From CAYVBE01 sp964448935 (GTDB lineage Bacteria; Planctomycetota; Brocadiia; SM23-32): DNA of 17,194 nt. Positions within the stretch are counted from its first letter, which is position 1. Every line of letters begins with the position of its first letter. The stretch is from positions 1-17,194 of the forward strand of contig CAYVBE010000072.1 in NCBI GenBank assembly GCA_964448935.1, read 5' to 3'. A model generated the notes under the pieces. That model did not search any database. It was not told the DNA's origin and saw only the letters and a program-made list of their open reading frames with translations. The position numbers and the translations under genes were made by a program. Below, in pieces: positions 6,959-14,153 of the stretch.

Positions 6959-7051
6959 TCGCCGTCCGTCGAGAGTATCAACGGGTGCTGCGTTCATGAT
7001 AACCGGCGCGGGGGCCAAATTCCATCCGCCGGACGCACTGGACAGAGCGCA

Positions 7052-7079
7052 TTGACTGATCCGCTCAATGGATTACACT
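7052..7079 (+). promoter_or_regulatory. sigma70-type promoter for the 7131-11828 operon
   Basis: TTGACT (7052-7057) and TACACT (7074-7079) are separated by 16 nt. The expected start point near 7086 leaves about 45 nt before the GTG at 7131, and would place any start at the ATG 7068 upstream of the transcript. This supports GTG 7131 as the real start. Confidence 0.5.
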
Positions 7080-7130
7080 TCTGTGATGCAGGCAACATGC
7101 GGCGTCTGTCGGGCAAATGGGAGATTCCCG

Positions 7131-7931
7131 GTGAAGAACGTACGGCAAGGGATAGTCATTGTGTGTGTCATCGCCGGTGTGTTCCCGGTCGCCGGGACTT
7201 CGGCAGTGGCAGCCGGGGTGCCGGAACTCTGCGGCAGGCTCGTCGTTGCCGTGGACGTGCCGGACGTTGCTATGCTGGAGCGGCTTGTCGGCCAGGGCCG
7301 TTCCGTTCAGGTTCTGCAAAGAGACAAAGTGCTGGCCGCGCGCCTGCGGGAGGGGGCGGCGGAACGCTGGCCTCTCCCCCGTTTGGGAGTGCGGGAATGG
7401 GACGGCGCACATCTTCCCTATGCCGATCGTCTGGTGAATCAGATCATCTGCTTCGGGCGCACCCCCGCCGTGGCCGAACTGCTGAGGGTGTGCGCGCCCT
7501 ACGGCCGCATCTGCGTGCCCGCGTCGGCCGCGGAACTTCTGCGGGGCAACCCCGGCGTGAGCACTGTAAGCACGTCCGGGGGGTGGGCAATCGCTACGGT
7601 TGCCTATCCGGAGACCATTGACGCCTGGACGCACTGGCTCTACGAGGCCACGGGTAACGCCGTTTCCTCAGATATGGAGGTAGGGCCTCCGTGCGGGTTG
7701 CGCTGGCTGTCCGGCCCGCGGTGGGCGCGCAGCCATAACCGCAACAATCCCTGGGCGGCCTTCGACGGCGAATTGGGCGGGAAACTCCAACTTCGCGACA
7801 AGGAAGACGGACGTCTCCGGCAGGAGTTGACACTTGATGCCCCACCGGTCTTCGACGGCCTGGCCATTGGCGTATCGGGTATATTCGCAAGTCTGAAGGA
7901 CGGAACCCTGGTGAATTTCCGCAGCCGGTAA
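7131..7931 (+). CDS. shortened secreted methyltransferase-like/PQQ-type beta-propeller protein
   Basis: The 266-residue protein begins with a signal peptide (VKNVRQGIVIVCVIAGVF, cleavage near SAVAAG). The start is GTG 7131 with Shine-Dalgarno GGGAG (7119-7123). Residues about 30-140 resemble a degenerate SAM-methyltransferase fold (AHLPYADRLVNQIICF and ELLRVCAPYGRICVP), but the glycine-rich SAM loop is not evident. Next is the signature IDAWTHWLYEATGNAVSSD and GPRWARSHNR, which in my recollection introduces a long beta-propeller in planctomycete-type proteins of about 1000 residues or more. Here only a last-blade-like segment follows (GGKLQLRDKEDGRL, APPVFDGLAIG, SLKDGTLVNF). The middle blades are therefore missing in frame. 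It may be a remnant, a functional miniature, or an assembly collapse. The glycosidase-like gene starts 35 nt later. Confidence 0.6.
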   Translation: MKNVRQGIVIVCVIAGVFPVAGTSAVAAGVPELCGRLVVAVDVPDVAMLERLVGQGRSVQVLQRDKVLAARLREGAAERWPLPRLGVREWDGAHLPYADRLVNQIICFGRTPAVAELLRVCAPYGRICVPASAAELLRGNPGVSTVSTSGGWAIATVAYPETIDAWTHWLYEATGNAVSSDMEVGPPCGLRWLSGPRWARSHNRNNPWAAFDGELGGKLQLRDKEDGRLRQELTLDAPPVFDGLAIGVSGIFASLKDGTLVNFRSR

Positions 7932-7966
7932 TATGGCGCGTGGCGGGAGGAGAAGCGGAGAACTCA

Positions 7967-9706
7967 ATGGCTGAGAGCTATCAAGTCAAACTAACCGCTG
8001 CCGGCGCCCTGGCTGCGCGGGCCGCCGACCTGCTCCGGCGCACGGTGGGCGAGCGGACGGGGCTCGGGCCGGGCGACGGACAGGCTGACTTCACCGTGCG
8101 CCTGGGATTCAGCGATACCGTCCCCGCCGAGGGCTTTCGCATTGAGGACGCTCCCGGCGGCGTGCGGATCACCGGCGGGGACGGTCGCGGTGTGCTCTAC
8201 GGGGTGGGCAAGTTCCTGCGCACAAGCCGTCTGGAGCCCGGGCGCTTCACGCCGGGCGACTGGCGCGGGGAAAGCATTCCCGTGAAGCCCGTCCGCGGGA
8301 TGTACTTCGCCACTCATTTTCATAATTTCTACCACGATGGTCCCATCGAACTCATCCAGCGTTACATCGAGGAGCTGGCCCTCTGGGGCTGCAATGCGCT
8401 GAGCGTCTGGTTCGACATGCACCACTTCAACGGCATGCAAGACCCCGCCGCGCAGGCGATGGTGCGGCGACTGCGACGTATTCTGCAAACTGCCACTTCG
8501 GTGGGCATGGGCGCGGGACTGACCACACTCTCCAACGAGGGCTTCGCCGACAGCCCCGAAGAGCTTCGCGCCGACGGCAACGCCGGGCAGAACGGGTACT
8601 TCAAGGAGCCGCGCTCTTTCTACTGGCGCGAGATCTGTCCTTCCAAACCGGGGGGGATGGCGGAGATTCTGCGCGAGCGCGCGCGGGTGCTCGACGCATT
8701 CGCCGATCTGGACATAGAATACGTCTGGCTCTGGCCCTACGACCAGGGCGGCTGCACCTGCGCCGGCTGCGCGCCCTGGGGCGTCAACGGCCACCTGCGG
8801 TGCGGCGAGGCGGTCTCGGAACTCGTGCAGGACCGCTGGCCGGACGCCGGAATCGTCCTCTCCACCTGGTACTTCGACCACTTCGTTTCCGGCGAGTGGG
8901 AGGGCCTGGCGGAGGCATTCGCCGACGGACCGCCCGGCTGGCCGGACTACCTGCTGACGGACGATTACGGCGGTTTTCCCGAATGGCCGAGGAAGCAAGG
9001 CATCCCCGGCGGCCTGCCTGCCGTCAGTTTCCCCGAGATCAGCATGTGTGGGAACTTCCCGTGGGGCGGTTACGGCGCGCATCCCGCCCCGGCGCACTGG
9101 CAGGAGTACTGGGAGGACTGCCGGCATCTGCTGGCAGGCAGCTTCCCGTACTCCGAAGGCATCTACGAGGACCTGTCCAAGGTCATCCTGCTTCAACTGT
9201 GCTGGGCCCCGGAACGCCCGGTGCGGGACATTGTGACAGAGTATCTGGGCCGGTACATCCACGATTCCGGGGCTCGCGATGCCGCCGTGTCGGCGGTGTA
9301 CAACCTGGAAGCCGCGGGCGAGCATAGTCTGCACCCGGATTTCAAGGCCCTGATCGGACGCCTGAAACAGACCGGTATGCCGCTTGAAAAGAGTGAACTG
9401 TTCGAGACGCGTCTCTACGACGTCCAGCGGCCGGAGAAGTCGGTGCGGGCCGCCCGGGAACTCAGCGCCGCCGAAGGACACATGCCCCCGTGGGCCCGGG
9501 CCGAATGGCGCTGGCGGATGCTGCGCCTGCGGGCCGAGCTGGGCGCGGCAATCCGGGAATCGGGCGGCGTTCCTTCCGAGCGGACGGAAGAGCTGTTTGC
9601 CGAGGTGCGCGCGACCTCCCGGGCCGACACGGCCGGCTGGCAGGTCTCGGTGCCGGATGCAACAACGGTGTTCCGGGTGTTCGGCCTGCACGCCGATTCG
9701 GAGTAG
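7967..9706 (+). CDS. glycoside-hydrolase-like protein (GH20b-type N-terminal domain plus TIM barrel)
   Basis: The 579-residue protein has an N-terminal alpha/beta domain (about 1-95) with FRIEDAPGGVRITGGDGRGV and LYGVGKFL. This is the pattern of the non-catalytic domain placed before the barrel in GH20, GH67, GH84 and relatives. A probable TIM barrel follows (about 110-430: RGMYFATHFHNFYHD, WGCNALSVWFDMHH, DIEYVWLWPYDQGG, GIVLSTWYFD, EISMCGNFPWGGYG), then a helical tail. Cys263, Cys265, Cys268 and Cys279 form a cluster (GGCTCAGCAPWG) that could bind a metal. There is no signal peptide, so it may act in the cytoplasm. The exact GH family and catalytic acids cannot be assigned. ATG 7967 is preferred (GCGGAG 6 nt upstream) over GTG 7940. 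Confidence 0.65.
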   Translation: MAESYQVKLTAAGALAARAADLLRRTVGERTGLGPGDGQADFTVRLGFSDTVPAEGFRIEDAPGGVRITGGDGRGVLYGVGKFLRTSRLEPGRFTPGDWRGESIPVKPVRGMYFATHFHNFYHDGPIELIQRYIEELALWGCNALSVWFDMHHFNGMQDPAAQAMVRRLRRILQTATSVGMGAGLTTLSNEGFADSPEELRADGNAGQNGYFKEPRSFYWREICPSKPGGMAEILRERARVLDAFADLDIEYVWLWPYDQGGCTCAGCAPWGVNGHLRCGEAVSELVQDRWPDAGIVLSTWYFDHFVSGEWEGLAEAFADGPPGWPDYLLTDDYGGFPEWPRKQGIPGGLPAVSFPEISMCGNFPWGGYGAHPAPAHWQEYWEDCRHLLAGSFPYSEGIYEDLSKVILLQLCWAPERPVRDIVTEYLGRYIHDSGARDAAVSAVYNLEAAGEHSLHPDFKALIGRLKQTGMPLEKSELFETRLYDVQRPEKSVRAARELSAAEGHMPPWARAEWRWRMLRLRAELGAAIRESGGVPSERTEELFAEVRATSRADTAGWQVSVPDATTVFRVFGLHADSE

Positions 9707-9749
9707 GGCGGAAGCACTACGGAATCACGACTTAGAGATTGGAGTTGAC

Positions 9750-11828
9750 ATGACCTGGGGCTTCTCTCTGATTGGCGGTCCGTTGGTGGTGCTGCTGGTG
9801 GCAGGTTGTCAGGCAGTCGGCGCTGTGGAGCCGCCGGAGGCGTTGGCCAGAACCCCTGCCGAGTGGCTGGAGATCGTCGAACGGCAGAACGCCGAGCTTC
9901 GCCGCTCCTGGACTCCGGAACGGGAGCAACTTATGCGCGGGGCGGCTCTTTATATCGGTCCCTATACCGGCAAGCCGGGCGGTCGCCGCGGACTCTCCGA
10001 CCGTGAACTGACGGATGTGACCGCATTCGACCGGTTTATGAACGAGAGGGGCGAGGAGTGGTTCGCCGCCTGGCTGGAGGGCGAGGAGCTGCCGGTGGAG
10101 GCCGAGCCCTATCGATATGCTCTCTACGGTGTTGCGTTCTCCCGGTACCACAAGGACCTGCGGCGGCGATCCAAAGATGATCCTGCACCGACCCCGCTTG
10201 AGCAGCGGATCATACAGCTTAACAGCAAAGTCGAAGCACTGGGACAGGCAGCGCTGCGGAAGGGCTACCGGGGCCAGAAACTCACCCCGGAAGACATCGA
10301 GGCGCTGCGGCTCTATGCGATCTGGGTTGACGTCAAGTGTTGCGGTGGCCGTGTTCTGCCGTTCCACCTCGGCCAGAGCAGGGCCACGCGCATTCCGGGT
10401 GGCCGCTGGGGTTTCAAGGCAGGGGAGAAGGCTCCGGACTTTACGCTGATGCGCATGGAGGCCGGTCTGGAGCGGCCGGACTACACGGACCGGAACCCGA
10501 TGGACAGGACCGATGTCCTGATGCCGAACATCCTGCGCGAGTTCCTGCTGACCACCCAGGGTTACGAGGCGGCCGAGGGCGGCGTGGTGCCGAAACCTAC
10601 GGTCGTGCCGCCGGGTCGCGAGGACGATTACGTCACCCTCTCGTCGTTTTGCGGCAAGAAGCCGGTTCTGCTGGTGCTGGCCAATCCCTCGGATGCGTTC
10701 TGCTGGCACTGGAAGATCGCGCCCATGTTCGAGCCCATCCGCCAGGCATACGGGGACCGGCTGGAAATGCTGTTCATCAATACCACCATTCACGACACCT
10801 ACATGCCCATGCGGGGATTCTTCAGCGGCCGGGACGAGAGGGCGGTGCATGACCTGGCCATGTGGCAGAGGGCGCGCGGCTGCAAGATGTTCTACATGAA
10901 CTGGCCGCACTTCACGACCGATTACCTGTTGGACGACATGGCGCAGCACGTGCGCAACGCCTACATGGACCAGGGGGGTGGCGCCTACATCGTGCTGGTG
11001 GACCTGGACGGCAACATCGCCTACACCGACTACCACCAGAACATCCCCGGGGGCCTCTCGTTCTACGACGAGGTGGTCTACGTGCGGATGAACAACCTGG
11101 AATCGCGCCTGAAAAGCTTCTTCGACAACGGGGCGCGATACGCCCCGAAGATAGAGACTCCCCTCCCCGACTGGCGGCGGTCGCCGCTGATGAAAGGCGC
11201 CAGAGTCCGGTCGGTTGACCGAGACGCCGGGATGTTGACCGTTCGGACCGAAGGGGGCGAGGACCGGGTTTTTGAGGCCGAGCCGGGCACTCGCGTTACC
11301 GTTGCCTGCGGGCCCGCAGCCCTCGCGGACATCGAGTCGGGCAGAAAGGTCACCATCAGCTACCGGGAGGTCACGGGGGAAGACGGCACACGGCGCGACG
11401 TCGCCAGGTGGATTCGCGACCCGAGAGACGTCGGCTGGGACGTCTTCAACAACTCCGTGATCTGGCTGTCAGGCCGTATCGAACGGGTGGAAGGCGGCCG
11501 AATGACCGTGCAGGTGATAGTGCCACCCGCCGAGCGGATGAAAGGTCTCGACTTCTGGGAAGGGGCCGGCGACAGGGCAAAGCCGTACAAGACGGCGGTC
11601 CGACATCGCCTGGAAACGGTGCGGCGGTGGGTGAAGGAGGGGCCCTCGTGCAGGCGCACGTTCGCCCTGGACGGCGCCGTGGACATCTTCCTGCACGGCC
11701 ACGCGGTGGAAGCGTCCGACCTGCGCCCCGGAGACATGGTCGGCGTCAGATACTACTCCTTCCAGGATGCCGACGAACTCATCTACCCCTTCCAGGTCAG
11801 GGCCACGCGCCGGGTTCAGGCGGACTGA
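9750..11828 (+). CDS. lipoprotein with thioredoxin/deiodinase-like redoxin domain
   Basis: The 692-residue protein starts at ATG 9750 (Shine-Dalgarno GGAG 9741-9744). It has a hydrophobic leader with lipobox LVAGC (Cys20), so it is probably a membrane-anchored lipoprotein. Residues 30-215 are helical and unassigned. Residues about 222-450 look like a thioredoxin-fold redoxin: FKAGEKAPDFTL, a 60-residue insertion, then YVTLSSFCGKKPVLLVLANPS, Cys318 in AFCWHWK, the strand LEMLFINTTIHDTY and the late strand AYIVLVDLDGNIAYTDY. The single Cys and the order of elements recall the deiodinase-like redoxins. Residues about 480-690 hold two small all-beta modules (GARVRSVDRDAGMLTV; SGRIERVEGGRMTVQV). 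The substrate is unknown. It is the last gene of the operon, 43 nt after the glycosidase-like gene. Confidence 0.6.
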   Translation: MTWGFSLIGGPLVVLLVAGCQAVGAVEPPEALARTPAEWLEIVERQNAELRRSWTPEREQLMRGAALYIGPYTGKPGGRRGLSDRELTDVTAFDRFMNERGEEWFAAWLEGEELPVEAEPYRYALYGVAFSRYHKDLRRRSKDDPAPTPLEQRIIQLNSKVEALGQAALRKGYRGQKLTPEDIEALRLYAIWVDVKCCGGRVLPFHLGQSRATRIPGGRWGFKAGEKAPDFTLMRMEAGLERPDYTDRNPMDRTDVLMPNILREFLLTTQGYEAAEGGVVPKPTVVPPGREDDYVTLSSFCGKKPVLLVLANPSDAFCWHWKIAPMFEPIRQAYGDRLEMLFINTTIHDTYMPMRGFFSGRDERAVHDLAMWQRARGCKMFYMNWPHFTTDYLLDDMAQHVRNAYMDQGGGAYIVLVDLDGNIAYTDYHQNIPGGLSFYDEVVYVRMNNLESRLKSFFDNGARYAPKIETPLPDWRRSPLMKGARVRSVDRDAGMLTVRTEGGEDRVFEAEPGTRVTVACGPAALADIESGRKVTISYREVTGEDGTRRDVARWIRDPRDVGWDVFNNSVIWLSGRIERVEGGRMTVQVIVPPAERMKGLDFWEGAGDRAKPYKTAVRHRLETVRRWVKEGPSCRRTFALDGAVDIFLHGHAVEASDLRPGDMVGVRYYSFQDADELIYPFQVRATRRVQAD

Positions 11829-11862
11829 ACAGTCACCGTTGAGCCGGCAGCCGGGCAAGGTC

Positions 11863-13797
11863 TCAGATGGCGAAGACCTGGTTGCCATGGACGTCGAAGA
11901 TGAGGTCCAGCACGGCCCAGACGCCGCCGGCCATGAAGCCGCCCAGCACCAGGCCGATGAAGAAGCGGCGTGTGATCCGGTAGATGCGGTATCCGCCCAG
12001 GCGCACCACCATCGCCTTGATGAGCCACGCCAGGAAGATGGAGAACCAGAAGTTGTAGACCATCACGGTGTTGCACACCAGGAAGGCGATCGGATGGAGC
12101 GGCCACCAGAAGAAGGTGCGTTGCGCCACGGTCAGCACGGCCATGACTCCCGCACCCGCGGCGGACCAGCCGAGCCCCACCACGTTCAGCCCGTGGGCCT
12201 TGGAAGCAACGCCCGAGTACCACCACCAGGGCACGCGCGAGGAGTTGACGACGAACCAGGTGCTCAGGCTGGACGTCCCGTGGCGGTAGCCTGTGCGGAT
12301 CACGCAGTAGGCTGCGGCCAGATAGGCCAGCACGAGGCAAACCATCATCCCGGCGTACAGTCCCCGCCGACGGTCGGGCAGGTACATGGCCTGCGAGGTG
12401 CCCACGGCCGGGGTGTTGCGCACGTTGGTGTTCCAGAACTGGTTGCCCAGTGCTGCCACCTGGCTGCGCCCCAGCACGGACGGCCCGATGAGGCTGCTGA
12501 CGTAGGGCGCCACCGACATGATGCTGCTGGCCGATGGGAGCCCGATCTGGGCGATGATACGGGCCATGGCGTAGTAGAAGAATACGAGCAGAACCAGGAA
12601 GAGCAGCGCGACGGGCAGCGACAGGCCGCTGCGCCATAGCCAGACCAGCATGACGATACCGGCCACCAGCATGGTGAGGAAGACCGCGCGGTAGGATGCG
12701 GGCTCGTTGCTGTCGTAGTCCGGATCCCCGCGCCCGAGCGCACAGAGGACGGCGCGTTTGAGGTGTCCACGGGAATACCAGAGCCCGGCCCCCACGAAGA
12801 CCAGCAGCGCGCCGACCACCATGTGCTGCATCTCGGCGGGACCGCCCCAGGCCAGGTTCTCCTGCATGCCCCACCCTCGCAGCCGGATCACCGACCGCAT
12901 CAGCCACGAGACCAGCGTGAAAAACCAGACGCTGAACGCGATGCGGTTGGGGATCATGAACACCAGCCCGATTACCGCCACCTCCACCCAGAAGCGTAAC
13001 CGGAAGCCCGGCGCGAGGAGCACCTGTTCGTCTATCCGGATGCGGCTGGCGACACCGGTGGCGTAATGCCGCAGCCCCGTGGCGCTCTGCAGTGCGAACA
13101 TGATACCCAGCCCGATCCAGAACGTCCGGCTGCGGAAAATGGAGCTTTTCGCATGTGGGTCGCTCAGGCCGACGCAAAGCTCCGTCGGAATCTGGGCGAT
13201 GGTGTAGCTCAGGTGCTCGTTGTCCATCCACTGGCGGCGCATCAGCACCATCAGCGCGCCCATGAAGGCGAAGAGCGCCATCAGATACAGCCCCCACAGC
13301 AGCACGGGCTCCACCCACGGTTCCCACGGGATGGGGGCCTCGTGCGGAATGCCCGTCCAGAACTTCCGAATGGCCACCATCCCGCCGTCCGGGTCCAGCG
13401 GCGCCAGCCAGTCCTTCAGGTGCGGCACCAGCTCCGTCTCCCAGCGGTTGCCCGGCGTGGCGAAGTAGTAGGCGGAGGACATCATCGGCATCAGGTGCAC
13501 CACGCAGCCGGAGGTGACCACCGAGCCGGCCACAATCATCAGCGCGCAGACCACCAGCAGTTCCTCGCTGCGGAGGGCCCAGCTTCTCCGCACGCGGCAC
13601 AGGCCCATGTTGAACAGCAGGAACACCACCATGATCAGGAACGACGCGCCGCCGTAGTGGTAGTCGGTGAAGAGGTACGACGACTTCATGTAGATCGTCA
13701 GGTAGGGCTCGGCCAGGCCGATCCCCACGGCCATTAGGCAACCGATGATGACGGCCCGGAGGCTGATGTAGCGGCGAACCAAAGCGGCGCCTCTCAT
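11863..13797 (-). CDS. large polytopic membrane protein (DUF6785/DUF6784-like)
   Basis: The 644-residue protein is very hydrophobic, with roughly 12-14 membrane helices, for example ISLRAVIIGCLMAVGIGLAE, FLIMVVFLLFNMGL, ELLVVCALMIVAGSVV, VLLWGLYLMALFAFMGALMV and ALLFLVLLVFFYYAMARI. A conserved-looking core is AMARIIAQIGLPSASSI with GNQFWNTNVRNTPAVGTSQAMYLPD. This pattern resembles the DUF6785/DUF6784 proteins of Planctomycetota and Lentisphaerota, sometimes described as transporter-like; I recall this without a search. The start ATG 13797 has no good Shine-Dalgarno nearby. A promoter-like pair lies at 13845-13873. It is divergent from the GH26 genes and converges on the lipoprotein gene (34 nt between the two stops). 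A transport role is inference. Confidence 0.72.
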   Translation of the reverse strand: MRGAALVRRYISLRAVIIGCLMAVGIGLAEPYLTIYMKSSYLFTDYHYGGASFLIMVVFLLFNMGLCRVRRSWALRSEELLVVCALMIVAGSVVTSGCVVHLMPMMSSAYYFATPGNRWETELVPHLKDWLAPLDPDGGMVAIRKFWTGIPHEAPIPWEPWVEPVLLWGLYLMALFAFMGALMVLMRRQWMDNEHLSYTIAQIPTELCVGLSDPHAKSSIFRSRTFWIGLGIMFALQSATGLRHYATGVASRIRIDEQVLLAPGFRLRFWVEVAVIGLVFMIPNRIAFSVWFFTLVSWLMRSVIRLRGWGMQENLAWGGPAEMQHMVVGALLVFVGAGLWYSRGHLKRAVLCALGRGDPDYDSNEPASYRAVFLTMLVAGIVMLVWLWRSGLSLPVALLFLVLLVFFYYAMARIIAQIGLPSASSIMSVAPYVSSLIGPSVLGRSQVAALGNQFWNTNVRNTPAVGTSQAMYLPDRRRGLYAGMMVCLVLAYLAAAYCVIRTGYRHGTSSLSTWFVVNSSRVPWWWYSGVASKAHGLNVVGLGWSAAGAGVMAVLTVAQRTFFWWPLHPIAFLVCNTVMVYNFWFSIFLAWLIKAMVVRLGGYRIYRITRRFFIGLVLGGFMAGGVWAVLDLIFDVHGNQVFAI

Positions 13798-13844
13798 GCC
13801 GGTCGAAGAAGGGGAATTTCCTCCCCGTGTGCCGGAAGGAAACT

Positions 13845-13873
13845 AATTTACCGCAAGCCCGGCCTGCGGGCAA
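13845..13873 (-). promoter_or_regulatory. promoter candidate for the membrane protein gene
   Basis: Read on the minus strand, TTGCCC (13873-13868) and TAAATT (13850-13845) are 17 nt apart, each matching the sigma70 consensus at 4 of 6 positions. The start point would lie near 13838, about 40 nt before the ATG at 13797. Confidence 0.35.
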
Positions 13874-14025
13874 GAGCAGCCGGCGGCCGAACCTCAGCAG
13901 CCGGCCCGCTCTCCTTGTGCTACGAGGCGTTCAAGAAAGGTTCCTCAGACGTTGAGGATCTGCGACGACCGGAGCATGGGCAATGCGCGGAGTGCGTGGC
14001 GAATGTCGGCCGCTTTTGCCGGGTT

Positions 14026-14049
14026 CCGGGTGGCCCCGGCGCCACCCGG
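14026..14049. repeat. 9-bp GC-rich hairpin upstream of the GH26 genes
   Basis: CCGGGTGGC (14026-14034) pairs perfectly with GCCACCCGG (14041-14049) around a 6-nt loop; two further G-T pairs can extend it. No T-tract follows on either strand, so it is not a standard terminator. It lies upstream of the candidate GH26 promoter and could be an operator or a transcript structure. Confidence 0.5.
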
Positions 14050-14153
14050 GGTTTGTTGCTCGACCGGCAGGCGCCTTGCACGAGCGCCGGCGTCCGGTTA
14101 TTTATACGGGTAAGTTGTCGTCGGCATTTGCACAAACCGGTGAGGTGCAGGTG

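Larger units (their letters stand above)
13798..14153. other. 356-nt divergent intergenic region
   Basis: I see no credible gene here. It holds a minus-strand promoter-like pair (13845-13873), a direct repeat AGCAGCCGGC (13875-13884 and 13896-13905), a GC-rich hairpin (14026-14049) and a weak plus-strand promoter candidate: TTGCAC (14076-14081) 17 nt before TATTTA (14099-14104). The plus-strand frame that opens at 13983 is open because of base composition; the real GH26 start is at 14154. Regulation of both divergent units from this region is likely but not shown. Confidence 0.6.

Noticed and set aside
7991..9691. Minus-strand open frame of 566 codons opposite the glycosidase-like gene
   Set aside because: No domain pattern; the plus-strand product has a coherent barrel-like sequence and good ribosome site.
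11816..13873. Alternative minus-strand frame of 685 codons over the membrane protein
   Set aside because: The overlapping frame 11863-13797 has regular hydrophobic helices, whereas this one is Arg/Gly/Pro-rich and lacks any fold signature.
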